Below are positions 46,407-55,967 of a stretch of DNA of 64,000 bases, piece by piece. Within the stretch, counting starts at the first letter, position 1. Each line of letters begins with the position of its first letter. The position numbers and the translations under genes are program-made. The stretch comes from Sphingomonas crocodyli (GTDB taxonomy: Bacteria > Pseudomonadota > Alphaproteobacteria > Sphingomonadales > Sphingomonadaceae), in NCBI RefSeq assembly GCF_004005865.1, contig NZ_SACN01000005.1:62001-126000 (forward strand), read 5' to 3'. Under the pieces are notes generated by a model. That model had not been told where the DNA came from and searched no databases. It was given only the letters and a program-made list of their open reading frames with translations.

Positions 46407-47800
46407 CAGATCCTTCCGCCCGCCAGAGCCCCGCTCCGCAGCCTTTCGACCACGCGCGACAGCCCGATCGCGTTCGACCCCTTGATGAGAATGGCATCGC
46501 CCGGCGAAATCACCCCCGCAAGGGACTCGATCGCCGCCGAAGCGTCGGGCACATGCGCGAAGTCGATCCGGCCTTCAAGCGCATTTGCGAGGGCCCCCAT
46601 TTCGGGTCCGACGAGCAGAGCATAACCCACGTCCGCCGCCTGCAGCAGATCGAGCAGACCGGCATGATAGGCCGGCGCGCCCTGCCCCAGTTCGCGCATC
46701 TCGCCGAGGACGACGACGCGGCGTTCGGCCTGCTCCTCGCCCAGCATGCGGATGGTCGCGGCCATCGACGCGGGGTTGGCGTTGTAGCTTTCGTCGATGA
46801 TCAGCGCCTCGCCATCGCCGACCGGCACCTGGCTGCGCTCGCCGCGTCCCGGGAGGCCCGGCATCTCGGCAAAGGCGAGGCCGGCCGCGGCCAGATCGCC
46901 GCCCACCGCCCACACAGCCGCGATCACCGCCATCGCGTTCGACACCCAATGGTCGCCCGGCGGCGCCACCGTGAAGGTCAGTTCCGCGTCGGGCAGGATC
47001 AGCGAGCAGAGCGTGCCGCCGGGCTGGCGATGCTCGTCGCACAGGGTGACGTCCGCCGCCTCATCGCGCCCGAAGGTGATGATCCGCGCCGCATAGGGCC
47101 GCGCGGCGGCGATCAGCCGGTCGCGATGCGGGCTGTCATGCGGGATGATCGCGATGCCGCCGGGCTCGAGCCCTTCGAAAATCTCGCCCTTGGCGTCGGC
47201 GATCGCGGCTTCGCTGGCGAAATGGGCGCTGTGCGCGGGGGCGATCGCGGTGACGATCGCGACATGCGGGCGCACAAGGCGGGTCAGCTGCGACAGCTCG
47301 CCCGCATGGTTCATCCCCATTTCGAAGATGCCGTAGCGGGTCGATGCCGGCATCCGCGCAAGGCTGAGCGGCACGCCGGTATGGTTGTTATAGCTCTTGA
47401 CCGAGCGGTGCGCCTGTCCGGGGTTCGGGCGATCGAGGCAGGCGAACAGCGCCTCCTTCGTGCCGGTCTTGCCGACCGAACCGGTGACGCCGATCACCTT
47501 GCCGTTCATCCGCGCGCGCGACGCAACGGCCAGCGCATCGAGCGCAGCGGTCGTATCGGCGACGCGGACATGCGGGCCGGCGCAGGCTTCGGACACGATC
47601 GCCCCCGCCGCGCCACCCGCAAAAGCCTTGTCGAGGAAGCGATGCCCGTCGGTCGCCTCCCCCTTCAGCGCGACGAACAGATCGCCGGGGCCGATTTCGC
47701 GGCTGTCGAAGGCGACGCCGTTCGCATCGAACGCGCCGAACACCTCGCCATCGGTCGCGGCGGCAATATCAAACGCGGTCCAGAGGGGAGGCTTGGTCAC
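46406..47800 (-). CDS. murF: UDP-MurNAc-tripeptide--D-Ala-D-Ala ligase
   Basis: 464 residues, adding D-Ala-D-Ala to UDP-MurNAc-tripeptide. It shows [15 protein letters not shown] as the ATP loop ([10 protein letters not shown]), [32 protein letters not shown] and [22 protein letters not shown] 47800 is chosen because it overlaps the murE stop (GTGA) with GGGAG eight bases upstream; GTG 47809 adjoins that ribosome site and is less likely. Confidence 0.95.
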   Translation of the reverse strand: MTKPPLWTAFDIAAATDGEVFGAFDANGVAFDSREIGPGDLFVALKGEATDGHRFLDKAFAGGAAGAIVSEACAGPHVRVADTTAALDALAVASRARMNGKVIGVTGSVGKTGTKEALFACLDRPNPGQAHRSVKSYNNHTGVPLSLARMPASTRYGIFEMGMNHAGELSQLTRLVRPHVAIVTAIAPAHSAHFASEAAIADAKGEIFEGLEPGGIAIIPHDSPHRDRLIAAARPYAARIITFGRDEAADVTLCDEHRQPGGTLCSLILPDAELTFTVAPPGDHWVSNAMAVIAAVWAVGGDLAAAGLAFAEMPGLPGRGERSQVPVGDGEALIIDESYNANPASMAATIRMLGEEQAERRVVVLGEMRELGQGAPAYHAGLLDLLQAADVGYALLVGPEMGALANALEGRIDFAHVPDASAAIESLAGVISPGDAILIKGSNAIGLSRVVERLRSGALAGGRI

Positions 47801-49224
47801 GCCGCGCACTCCCGCACCACGGTCACGTCATCGAAGGGCAGGACGCGGTCGCCAACGATCTGCCCCTGTTCGTGCCCCTTGCCCGCGACCAGGACGATGT
47901 CGCCCGCCCCCGCTTCGGCCACGGCCGCCGCAATCGCCGAGCGACGATCGCCGATCTCGGTCGCATCCGGCGCACCCGCCAGCACGTCGCGACGGATCGC
48001 GGCCGGGTCTTCGGAGCGCGGATTGTCGTCGGTCACGATCACATGGTCGGCAAGCCGCGCGGCGACTTCGGCCATCAGCGGGCGCTTGCCGGTGTCACGG
48101 TCGCCGCCCGCGCCGAAGACGACGATCAGGCGCTTGTCCGTGTGCGGGCGCAGTGCGTTGATCGCGGCTTCGAGGCCGTCGGGCGTGTGCGCATAGTCGA
48201 CGTAAGCTGGAGCGCCGGCGCGGTTGATCGCCGCGCGCTCCAGCCGTCCGCGCACGGGGGCAACGCGCGCGAGAGAGGTGAAAACCTGATCGACCGATCC
48301 ACCGGTCGCGATGACGAGGCCGGCCGCGACGAGCGAGTTCGCCGCCTGATAGGCGCCGATCAGCGGCAGCTTGAGTTCGCGGGGCTTGCCGTCGACTTCG
48401 ATGATGAGCGTCTGGCCGAGCGCGGTCGGCGTGCGATTGAGCAGGCGCAGCGTCTCGCCCGTCTCGCCAACCGAGATCAGCCGCAGCCCGCGCGCCTTCA
48501 CCGCGTCGATCACCTTGGTCGACCAGATATCGTCGGCCCAGACGACCGCCGCGCCATCGGGCTCGATCACGTCAGTGAAAAGCCGCAGCTTGGCCGCGAA
48601 ATAATCCTCCATCGTGCCGTGATAATCGAGGTGATCGCGGCTCAGATTGGTGAAGGCGCCCGCGCGGACCGGCAACCCTTCGGTGCGATATTGCGACAGG
48701 CCGTGGCTCGATGCCTCAAAGGCGGCATGGCTCACGCCCTCCTTCTTCAGTCCCGCCATGTTCGACAGGAAGGTGACGATGTCCGGCGTGGTCAGCCCGG
48801 TCGAAACCTGATCGTCCGCCGTGGTGACGCCCAAAGTCCCGATCGACGCGGCGTGGAAGCCCGCCATCCGCCACAGTTGCCGGGTGAGTTCGACGGTCGA
48901 TGTCTTGCCGTTCGTGCCGGTGACGGCGACGGTGGTGTCCGGGAACGGCGCGAAGAATTTGGCGGCGAGCCGGGCGAAGGCCTGGCGTGGCTCCTCATCG
49001 GCGACATGGATCGCGCCCGAAACCTTCGCGCCTGGCGCGGCGACCACCGCGACCGCGCCGGCGGCCACGGCTTCCGCGATGAAATCCTCGCCATTGAAGC
49101 GTGCGCCACGAAACGCGCCGAACACTGTGCCCGGCGCGACCTTGCGATGATCGATGGCGAAACCGGTCACGCTGACATCAGCGACCGGGCCATCCGCTGT
49201 TTCAATCAGGTGCTTCAGACGCAT
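47797..49224 (-). CDS. murE: UDP-MurNAc-dipeptide--meso-diaminopimelate ligase
   Basis: 475 residues, adding meso-DAP to UDP-MurNAc-L-Ala-D-Glu. It shows VTGTNGKTSTVELTRQLWRMAG, FEASSHGLSQYRTEGLPVRAGAFTNLSRDHLDYHGT, and the DAP-specificity stretch TDDNPRSEDPAAIRRDVLAG, where DNPR marks DAP rather than Lys. It starts within ftsI, overlapping it by 23 bp. Confidence 0.97.
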   Translation of the reverse strand: MRLKHLIETADGPVADVSVTGFAIDHRKVAPGTVFGAFRGARFNGEDFIAEAVAAGAVAVVAAPGAKVSGAIHVADEEPRQAFARLAAKFFAPFPDTTVAVTGTNGKTSTVELTRQLWRMAGFHAASIGTLGVTTADDQVSTGLTTPDIVTFLSNMAGLKKEGVSHAAFEASSHGLSQYRTEGLPVRAGAFTNLSRDHLDYHGTMEDYFAAKLRLFTDVIEPDGAAVVWADDIWSTKVIDAVKARGLRLISVGETGETLRLLNRTPTALGQTLIIEVDGKPRELKLPLIGAYQAANSLVAAGLVIATGGSVDQVFTSLARVAPVRGRLERAAINRAGAPAYVDYAHTPDGLEAAINALRPHTDKRLIVVFGAGGDRDTGKRPLMAEVAARLADHVIVTDDNPRSEDPAAIRRDVLAGAPDATEIGDRRSAIAAAVAEAGAGDIVLVAGKGHEQGQIVGDRVLPFDDVTVVRECAA

Positions 49225-50968
49225 GCTTCTTGTCTTCGTAGATATAGGGCGTCAGGTCGGCGACATCGACGTCGCGGCTGGCATCGGGCATCACGCCCAG
49301 CAGCGGGCCGATCCGCGCGATGACCTTCTTGATCGCGGGCGCCACCGTCCAGGCAGCGGTGCGGAAACCATAAGTGTCAGCGGTGCCGTGCGGCTCGTCG
49401 AGCGTCCCGATCAGCACATAACGCGGCTGATCCATCGGGAACACGGCCGCAAAGGTGACGAGCAGCGAATTGTGGATATAGCGGCCGTGCAGGTTCTTTT
49501 CGGCCGTGCCCGTCTTGCCGCCGACGCGCAGCCCTTCGACGTTCGCAGCCTTGCCGGTGCCCTTCGTCACGACGAGGCGCATCATCTGCCGCATCCGCGC
49601 GCTCGTCGCCTCGCTGATCACGCGGCGACCCGGCACCTGCGCGCCCGGCTCGACCTTCATCATCGTCGCGTTGCGGAAGGTGCCGCCATTCACCAGCGCC
49701 GCATAAGCATTGGCGAGGTGGAGTGGCGTCACCGCGATGCCGTGACCATAAGCCGTGGTCATCACGGTCGTGCGCGCCCAGAAACCCGGCCAGATCGGCT
49801 TGGCGGCACCGCGCAGTTCGATGTCGACCGGCTTGTCGAAGCCCAGTTCGCGGAAGAAGTGCGACGTCCGCTCCTGCCCCAGTTCGTCGGCGATGCGGGC
49901 GGTGCCGATGTTCGACGAATGGATCAGGATATCGGGCACCGACATCCAGCGGTTCTGCGGGTGATCGTCGCGGATCTTGAAGCCGCCGACCACCAGAGGC
50001 GCCGTCGCGTCGTAACGGCGGCCCATATCGGTGATCACGCCCTTTTCGATCGCATTGGCGACCGTGATCATCTTGAAGGTCGACCCCAGTTCGAACACCG
50101 ATTTGATCGCGCGGTTGAAACGCGCGTCGGGCTGGCGCTCGTCCTGGCTGACCGGCGTGCGCCCCGGCGCATTGGGATTGAAGGTGGGCAGCGACGCCAT
50201 TGCCAGCACTTCGCCGGTGCGCACGTCCAGCACGATGCCGGCCGCGCCGACCGCGCTATGCTTCACCATCTGCGCATAGAGCGCGCTTTCCATCGCCGCC
50301 TGCACCCGGCTGTCGATCGAGAGCGCGACAGGCGCGCCGTTGCGCGTGGTCAATTCCTTCTGGAGCGACGCTTCCATCCCCGACACCGGCGTCTTGCCGT
50401 CGAGATCGAGATAGCCGAGCACCTGCGCGGCGAGCGTGCCCTGCGGATAGAAACGTTCGGATTCACGGCCCAGCTGGAAGGCGGGCTCGCCCAGCGTGTT
50501 GATCGCCGACACCATTTCGGGGACGGCGTTGCGCTTGAGATAGACGAACGGCCCGCGTGTCGGCTTGCCGTCCTTGCGGGGCTTCGTCTTGCGGGGGTTG
50601 AGCAGCGCGCGATACTGATCCTGCGTCTTGCCCGGAATGATCCGCGCCAGTTCGGCGGCCAGATGATCGCGATCGCCGATGATCTCGTTCGGGAAGATGC
50701 CGATCGACCAGTTCTTGATCGTCGACGCCAGCACGATGCCGTTGCGATCGGTGATCATCCCGCGCGGGCCGACCGCCGCAACCGAGGTGCCGCCGTCGCG
50801 GAAGTTCGAAACCGCCAGCCACAGCAGGCGCGCCGAAATGACCGCCGTCACCAGAGCGAAAGCGGTCATCAGGAAGATCAGGCGCTGCTGCGCGACGCGG
50901 ATCGTCTCCGCGGTGCGAACGGGAGCGCGCGAGCGCGGGAGATCGGCCGTGAGGGCCGCTGTGTTCAC
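49202..50968 (-). CDS. ftsI: Septal transpeptidase FtsI (PBP3)
   Basis: 588 residues. A membrane anchor (IFLMTAFALVTAVISARLLWL, about 31-51) is followed by a dimerisation domain and a penicillin-binding transpeptidase domain. The serine motif is ELGSTFKMI, the second motif is SSN in LIHSSNIGTA, and the third is GGKTGTAEK. It crosslinks septal peptidoglycan with FtsW. ATGA overlap with ftsL upstream. Confidence 0.97.
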   Translation of the reverse strand: MNTAALTADLPRSRAPVRTAETIRVAQQRLIFLMTAFALVTAVISARLLWLAVSNFRDGGTSVAAVGPRGMITDRNGIVLASTIKNWSIGIFPNEIIGDRDHLAAELARIIPGKTQDQYRALLNPRKTKPRKDGKPTRGPFVYLKRNAVPEMVSAINTLGEPAFQLGRESERFYPQGTLAAQVLGYLDLDGKTPVSGMEASLQKELTTRNGAPVALSIDSRVQAAMESALYAQMVKHSAVGAAGIVLDVRTGEVLAMASLPTFNPNAPGRTPVSQDERQPDARFNRAIKSVFELGSTFKMITVANAIEKGVITDMGRRYDATAPLVVGGFKIRDDHPQNRWMSVPDILIHSSNIGTARIADELGQERTSHFFRELGFDKPVDIELRGAAKPIWPGFWARTTVMTTAYGHGIAVTPLHLANAYAALVNGGTFRNATMMKVEPGAQVPGRRVISEATSARMRQMMRLVVTKGTGKAANVEGLRVGGKTGTAEKNLHGRYIHNSLLVTFAAVFPMDQPRYVLIGTLDEPHGTADTYGFRTAAWTVAPAIKKVIARIGPLLGVMPDASRDVDVADLTPYIYEDKKHASEAPD

Positions 50969-51642
50969 GGCCGCGCCTTGCGGCCGGACTTGGCGTCTCC
51001 GGTGATATCGGCGAGCCAGGCGTCGTCGAGGCTGGTCTTCTTCTTGGCCGCAGGCTTGGCGGCGACCGGGGGCGTGGCCACGGCCGCGACCTTGCGCAGC
51101 GATGCTTCGTGGACCGCCGAAACGGTCGACGGCGCCATGCCCTGCGGCTTGGCCTGAACGAAGCTGGCCGAACGCAGCGACGGCTGCGGCTCAGGCGCGG
51201 ACGCCAGCGTGACCTGCGGCGGCGGGGCCGCATGGACGACCGGCGGGGTCGATACCGGAACCGGGGCGGGCGCAGCGGCGGCCGCCGGCGCGCTCGGCAC
51301 GTCCAGGCTCGCCTGGCGGATCGGGTTCACCGTCTGCGACATGGCGGGCGTGTTCGGCTCGAGGATCGCGGCGAACTGCACGGCATTCTTGAACTGCTGC
51401 ACCTTGGGCGCTTCCAGCCCATAGACGCTGACGTTCCAATGTTCGATCTGGCCCATGCCCGAACGAGTGCCGATCTCGGTCTCCAGCTGCGCGATCTCGG
51501 CCCGCGTCCGCGAAATCTCGCGGTCGGTGCGGGCCAGCTCGGCGCGCTTGGCGGCGACGAACTGCGACATCAGATAGAAGGCGAGGATGGCGAGACACGC
51601 CGCCCCCGTCCACACGATCGACCGAAAACGCATGGCGATCAT
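50965..51642 (-). CDS. ftsL: Cell division protein FtsL with long C-terminal tail
   Basis: 225 residues, roughly twice the usual FtsL. The N-terminal third is FtsL-like: a membrane helix ([21 protein letters not shown]), then a coiled-coil ([29 protein letters not shown]) and [24 protein letters not shown]. The remaining 130 residues are an Ala/Pro/Val-rich extension ending in a basic stretch. ATG 51642 overlaps the rsmH stop. The assignment rests on position and the helix/coiled-coil layout, since FtsL is poorly conserved. Confidence 0.85.
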   Translation of the reverse strand: MIAMRFRSIVWTGAACLAILAFYLMSQFVAAKRAELARTDREISRTRAEIAQLETEIGTRSGMGQIEHWNVSVYGLEAPKVQQFKNAVQFAAILEPNTPAMSQTVNPIRQASLDVPSAPAAAAAPAPVPVSTPPVVHAAPPPQVTLASAPEPQPSLRSASFVQAKPQGMAPSTVSAVHEASLRKVAAVATPPVAAKPAAKKKTSLDDAWLADITGDAKSGRKARP

Positions 51643-52601
51643 CGTTGTGATCCTTCCTGACGGGTACGCATATTCCACGGGGACGCGGCGGTGCGGCGGG
51701 CCACGCGCAACGTGGCCGACCGCGAACGGGGATTACGGGCAAGCTCCGCCTCGCCGGCGCGAACCGGCTTGGCGACAGCTTCGAAGCTGGGGTTCGGACC
51801 GGCGCCGCGCGCATCGGGCAGGTGGCGCGAGCCCGCCGGCGTCGCGCCGCTGCGTTCGCGCAGGAAACGCTTCACGATCCGATCCTCGATCGAATGGAAC
51901 GACACGACCGCGAGCCGACCGCCGGGACGCAGCACCTTTTCGGCCGCCGCCAGCCCCTGTTCGAGCTCGTCCAGTTCGGCATTCAGATGGATGCGGATCG
52001 CCTGGAAGGTGCGGGTCGCAGGATCCTTCTTCTCATGCGGACGATGGCCAAGCGCGCGGCGCACGACCTCGGCCAGCTCCGCCGTGCGCGTGATCGGGCG
52101 CGCCGCGACGATCGCACGAGCCACGCGGCGGGCGCGCGGTTCCTCGCCCAGCGTGTAGAGAACGTCGGCAATCTCTTCCTCGTCCGCCTCGTTGACGAAG
52201 TCGGCGGCGCTCATGCCCGCCTGCTCCATCCGCATGTCGAGCGGACCGTCCGACTGGAACGAGAAACCGCGATCGGCGCGATCGAGCTGCATCGACGACA
52301 CGCCGATATCGAGCGTGACGCCATCGACCTGATCGACGCCGCGCTCGGCCAGCGCCTCGACAAGCCGCGAGAAGCGCTCCGGAACCAGGATCAAACCATC
52401 TTCGGACGCCTCGAGCGCAGCGCCCTCGGCAATCGCATCGGGATCGCGGTCAAAGGCATATACCCGGGCGCCCGTCGCCAGGATCGCCCGGGTGTACCCA
52501 CCCGCCCCGAACGTCCCGTCGACATGGATCTCGCCGGCTTGCGGGGTGAGGCCGGCGATCACCTCGTCGAGGAGGACGGGAATATGGGGAGCGGCGCTCA
52601 T
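51639..52601 (-). CDS. rsmH: 16S rRNA (cytosine-1402-N4)-methyltransferase
   Basis: 320 residues, formerly MraW. It methylates C1402 of 16S rRNA using SAM. The opening is [37 protein letters not shown], where the GTFGAGG loop binds SAM. It also has [22 protein letters not shown] and [22 protein letters not shown]. It is the second gene of the dcw cluster, between mraZ and ftsL, with overlaps on both sides. Confidence 0.97.
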   Translation of the reverse strand: MSAAPHIPVLLDEVIAGLTPQAGEIHVDGTFGAGGYTRAILATGARVYAFDRDPDAIAEGAALEASEDGLILVPERFSRLVEALAERGVDQVDGVTLDIGVSSMQLDRADRGFSFQSDGPLDMRMEQAGMSAADFVNEADEEEIADVLYTLGEEPRARRVARAIVAARPITRTAELAEVVRRALGHRPHEKKDPATRTFQAIRIHLNAELDELEQGLAAAEKVLRPGGRLAVVSFHSIEDRIVKRFLRERSGATPAGSRHLPDARGAGPNPSFEAVAKPVRAGEAELARNPRSRSATLRVARRTAASPWNMRTRQEGSQR

Positions 52602-53122
52602 GCCTTGGCCGCCCCGCGACGCGACGCGCGCCCCTGCTCCATCTGGCGGATGAGCATCGGCACATCGCCATATTCGGCCGCGAACTTTTCGGGCGACCAG
52701 ATCTGGAAGCTGTCGCCTCCGCCGAAGAACACGGCCTCGCCCTGGATACCGGCTTCGTCGCGCAGCAGCTGCGGCAGGACCATGCGGCCCGCCTCGTCAT
52801 AAGTGACGTCGGTGAACAGACCCAGGCGGCGGAAGATCTTCTTCTGGAACAGCGCCTTCGCCTTGACCTTGTCGCCGCCCGCCTCGGCCTCGCATTCGGC
52901 CATGACGTCGGATTTCACCTCGGCGATCGTGGTCGCGTCGACCACTTCGATGCAGCCGAGTTCGGACGGGCTCATCTTGACGGTGCGCAGGGCTTCGCCG
53001 TGGAGATCATGCCCCGCAAAGCGGCGCTCGATCGTCGCGCGAAAAGCGGAGGGCATGGAGACGCGACCCTTCTGGTCGACCCCATTCACCTGCAGACCGC
53101 TGAAATCCGCGAACGCCGCCAA
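52598..53122 (-). CDS. mraZ: Transcriptional regulator MraZ
   Basis: About 174 residues. MraZ is a double AbrB-fold DNA-binding protein that controls the dcw operon. The two half-domains are visible as [18 protein letters not shown] and [21 protein letters not shown]. No in-frame ATG is available: TTG 53122 is chosen because AGGGG lies seven bases upstream, with TTG 53143 as an alternative that adds seven residues. Twenty-some residues of acidic linker ([17 protein letters not shown]) between the domains lengthen it slightly. Its stop overlaps rsmH. Confidence 0.93.
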   Translation of the reverse strand: MAAFADFSGLQVNGVDQKGRVSMPSAFRATIERRFAGHDLHGEALRTVKMSPSELGCIEVVDATTIAEVKSDVMAECEAEAGGDKVKAKALFQKKIFRRLGLFTDVTYDEAGRMVLPQLLRDEAGIQGEAVFFGGGDSFQIWSPEKFAAEYGDVPMLIRQMEQGRASRRGAAKA

Positions 53123-53231
53123 GCCAAAACCCCTTGTCAGCAAGGTTCCGCCGCTGGCCCGATCTTACGTCGGTCCTCGTGGCTCAAATCGCCACGGCAG
53201 AATCCTTGCCCACCACCTGCATGGACACAGG

Positions 53232-53258
53232 TGTATAGCGGGCTCGGAGGGGATTCAA
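53232..53258 (-). promoter_or_regulatory. mraZ: Candidate mraZ promoter
   Basis: On the minus strand TTGAAT (53258-53253) and TATACA (53237-53232) are 15 bases apart, a little short of the ideal spacing. Transcription would begin about 100 bases before mraZ. The promoter lies inside the 10-bp-periodic array, as an autoregulated promoter should. Only the element match supports it. Confidence 0.38.
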
Positions 53259-53313
53259 TGGGATTTTATGGTTTCATACGGAATCTTATGGATCCGTTTG
53301 GGGATAATTCGGG
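53239..53313. promoter_or_regulatory. Array of 10-bp-phased GG motifs upstream of mraZ (candidate MraZ operator)
   Basis: On the plus strand xGGxx motifs fall at 53239, 53249, 53259 (TGGGA), 53269 (TGGTT), 53279 (CGGAA), 53289 (TGGAT) and 53299 (TGGGG), with a shifted copy at 53309 (TCGGG). The blocks between are AT-rich. E. coli MraZ binds TGGGN direct repeats separated by five bases, the same 10-bp spacing. The array overlaps the putative promoter. It lies in the 381-bp stretch between mraZ and the next gene, which also holds a DnaA-box-like 9-mer and a terminator hairpin. Confidence 0.65.
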
Positions 53314-53389
53314 AAAGCACGGCGCGGCCAGAGGATCGGGAAAGGCCGATTCCGGGCGTATGGAGCGGGCATTTCGCGTTCCTCAAAGC

Positions 53390-53398
53390 TGTGGATAA
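53390..53398 (-). promoter_or_regulatory. Perfect DnaA-box 9-mer
   Basis: TGTGGATAA on the plus strand is TTATCCACA on the minus strand, the strong DnaA-box consensus. It lies about 270 bp upstream of mraZ. A single 9-mer can occur by chance, and no cluster or AT-rich unwinding region is present, so this is not an origin. DnaA control of division genes is possible. Confidence 0.35.
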
Positions 53399-53404
53399 GT
53401 TTGC

Positions 53405-53443
53405 GAACAAAGCTGCGGGCCGTTGTGGGACGGCCCATGCAGC
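53405..53443 (-). terminator. Terminator-like hairpin after the small membrane protein gene
   Basis: GGGCCGT (53417-53423) pairs with ACGGCCC (53430-53436) around a TGTGGG loop. The stem is extended by GCTGC/GCAGC with a two-base bulge. On the minus strand it is followed by TTTGTT. It lies about 60 bp beyond the small membrane protein stop and would shield the dcw promoter from read-through. Confidence 0.6.
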
Positions 53444-53503
53444 AAGTGTGAATCATTTTGCCGACGATGCCAATCCGGCCCCGCGGACCGGGCGAATCGC
53501 CGA

Positions 53504-53797
53504 TCAGTTCGTGGGAGGAGCCGGCTCCGGCGCGGGCGGCGCGGTCTCGGTCGTGGACGGCTGCCCGCCCGGCGCGACGCCGAGTTCGGCGAGCGGATCC
53601 TTGGGCGCTTCGACGGCGGCGGTCTCGTTGTTCAAGACGGCTTCATTGTCCGCCTGCGCCGCATCGCGCGTGCGGAAACCGACGACGGCAGCCGCGAACA
53701 GCACCAGGAGCAGCACGGCGGCCAGCCCGGTGATCCCAATTCGAATGCGCTGCGTTTGATCGTCCGCCACGCGCCTTATGTCGGTGAGCGGATGCAT
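53504..53797 (-). CDS. Small single-pass membrane protein, hypothetical
   Basis: 97 residues. A polar N terminus (MHPLTDIRRVADDQTQRIRIG) precedes one membrane helix (ITGLAAVLLLVLFAAAVVGF, about 22-41), and an acidic/Pro-rich periplasmic tail ends APEPAPPTN. I do not recognise a named family. It follows the cysteine synthase-like gene across a palindromic repeat. GGAG nine bases before ATG 53797 supports the start, and the longer frame upstream runs into the repeat. Confidence 0.72.
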   Translation of the reverse strand: MHPLTDIRRVADDQTQRIRIGITGLAAVLLLVLFAAAVVGFRTRDAAQADNEAVLNNETAAVEAPKDPLAELGVAPGGQPSTTETAPPAPEPAPPTN

Positions 53798-53815
53798 GAC
53801 GTCAATCTCCCCAAT

Positions 53816-53896
53816 CGTCATTGCGAGCGCAGCGAAGCAATCCATTCCGCAGTTCGGAGTGGATTGCCGCGTCGACTACGGCTCCTCGCAATGACG
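53816..53896. repeat. 81-bp palindromic repeat between cysteine synthase and small membrane protein genes
   Basis: The outer arms CGTCATTGCGAG and CTCGCAATGACG are exact reverse complements. An inner pair, GCAATCCA and TGGATTGC, is also exact. The sequence between the inner copies is unrelated. This CGTCATTGCGAG...CTCGCAATGACG form is a dispersed repeat seen in many alphaproteobacterial genomes. It sits just upstream of the small protein's ribosome site, so it lies in the transcript. It encodes nothing. Confidence 0.85.
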
Positions 53897-53909
53897 AGGG
53901 AAAGGCGGA

Positions 53910-54908
<999 letters not shown>

Positions 54909-54938
54909 GCGTGGGAGATAGCGGAGGCGGAACGGACT

Positions 54939-54961
54939 TGCCAACATAGCTTCTCTTGGCA
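54939..54961. promoter_or_regulatory. Inverted repeat upstream of the cysteine synthase gene
   Basis: TGCCAA and TTGGCA are exact reverse complements separated by 11 bases, centred about 42 bp before the start. The layout fits an operator for a dimeric regulator. Nothing else supports it. Confidence 0.35.
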
Positions 54962-55049
54962 GGCGCAGAGCGATGTTACCGTGAAAGCCACTATGGTTGC
55001 GGCTTTCGCGGCCTTTGTGGCTTTCGACATTGCAAAGAGCGAACGCCTT

Positions 55050-55307
55050 TTAGGGGCGCAGAAAGCCGATCCCGAAAGCAGCAGGCGGCAGGAAGGCGGG
55101 ATCGATGGCGGCAATCGGTGTCTCGGCCGAGGTATCGGGGCGGCGCCCGCCGCGCGGACCTCCGCTTCGGCGACAGGGCATTGCAAGCTTGTCCGGACGC
55201 GGCGCACCCGCATCCATTACACGCACCATCACGCCCCCGCCGCCCTGCGCAAAAGCGCGGCGACCAACAAAGACGGACAAGACCAGCAGGATCAGGGCGC
55301 GGAGCAT
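55050..55307 (-). CDS. Small exported hypothetical protein with leaderless-looking promoter
   Basis: 85 residues that I do not recognise. The signal peptide is MLRALILLVLSVFVGRRAFA, with cleavage after AFA, and the mature part is Gly/Pro/Arg-rich (GGGGVMVRVMDAGAPRPD) without further membrane segments. ATG 55307 is used: a consensus promoter ends about seven bases before it, so the transcript would start at or next to the ATG. ATG 55325 lies inside that promoter and is unlikely. It is upstream of and parallel to the cysteine synthase gene. The coding call rests on the signal peptide and promoter. Confidence 0.55.
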   Translation of the reverse strand: MLRALILLVLSVFVGRRAFAQGGGGVMVRVMDAGAPRPDKLAMPCRRSGGPRGGRRPDTSAETPIAAIDPAFLPPAAFGIGFLRP

Positions 55308-55313
55308 TTTGTC

Positions 55314-55342
55314 CGTATAGAACATATAGAGAACATTGTCAA
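55314..55342 (-). promoter_or_regulatory. Near-consensus sigma-70 promoter with start codon at the expected +1
   Basis: On the minus strand TTGACA (55342-55337), a 17-base spacer and TATACG (55319-55314) are followed by GACAAA and then ATG at 55307. The predicted transcription start is near 55307, giving a leaderless or nearly leaderless message. It is the best sigma-70-type match I found in the window. The divergent glycosylase gene starts 30 bp away. Confidence 0.65.
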
Positions 55343-55371
55343 GCCCCCCGCACCCTGCCAGAAGGCAGACG

Positions 55372-55875
55372 ATGACCCGCAAGGCCAGCTTCGCGCCGAT
55401 CGTCGATGCGCAGACGCGCGTGCTGCTGCTCGGCAGCCTGCCGGGCGAGGCGTCGCTGAAGGCGGAGCGTTATTATGCGCATCCGCAGAACCAGTTCTGG
55501 AAGCTGGTGGGCGGCGCGATCGGGGTCGATCTGCACGGGATGGATTATGACGCGCGGCTCGCGGCGTTGCGCGCGGCGCATGTGGGATTGTGGGACGTGG
55601 TGGCCGATGCCGTGCGCGCAGGCAGCCTGGACGGCGCGATCAAGGATCATCGCGGCAACGACCTGACCGGGCTGATCGCGACCCTGCCCGGCCTGCGCGC
55701 GATCGGCTTCAACGGCGGGACAGCGGCGCGAATCGGTCGCAAACTGTTGGCCGGCGCCGTGCATCCCCCGCTGATCGACCTGCCGTCGTCCAGCCCGGCC
55801 TTCACCAGACCGCTTCAGGAGAAACAGGCGGCGTGGGACACGATACGTTTTTGGCTCAGTGCAGCGAAAATCTGA
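55372..55875 (+). CDS. DNA-deoxyinosine glycosylase (uracil-DNA glycosylase family 6-like)
   Basis: 167 residues. The block VLLLGSLPGEASLKAERYYAHPQNQFWKL (about 18-46) matches the hypoxanthine-DNA glycosylase (HDG) subgroup of the UDG superfamily, which removes deaminated adenine. The C-terminal LIDLPSSSPAFTRP contains the SSSPA strand typical of the group. GAAGG a few bases before ATG 55372 fixes the start. It is divergent from the small exported protein. Confidence 0.85.
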   Translation: MTRKASFAPIVDAQTRVLLLGSLPGEASLKAERYYAHPQNQFWKLVGGAIGVDLHGMDYDARLAALRAAHVGLWDVVADAVRAGSLDGAIKDHRGNDLTGLIATLPGLRAIGFNGGTAARIGRKLLAGAVHPPLIDLPSSSPAFTRPLQEKQAAWDTIRFWLSAAKI

Positions 55876-55967
55876 ATGCTTATTGCGCAATTGGCCGATT
55901 CTTAGGGCAAATGCGACCTTCGGCCTCTTGACGCAGCGCACACAAGACCGCCAAACACAGCCTCGCC

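Noticed and set aside
53390..53398. Replication origin near the DnaA-box-like site
   Set aside because: A single 9-mer without a cluster of boxes, AT-rich unwinding element, dnaA or parAB nearby.
54981..55025. GAAAGCCAC...GTGGCTTTC inverted repeat as a terminator
   Set aside because: The 9-bp arms enclose 27 bases and no T-run follows. It is left as an unexplained minor repeat between the small exported protein and cysteine synthase genes.
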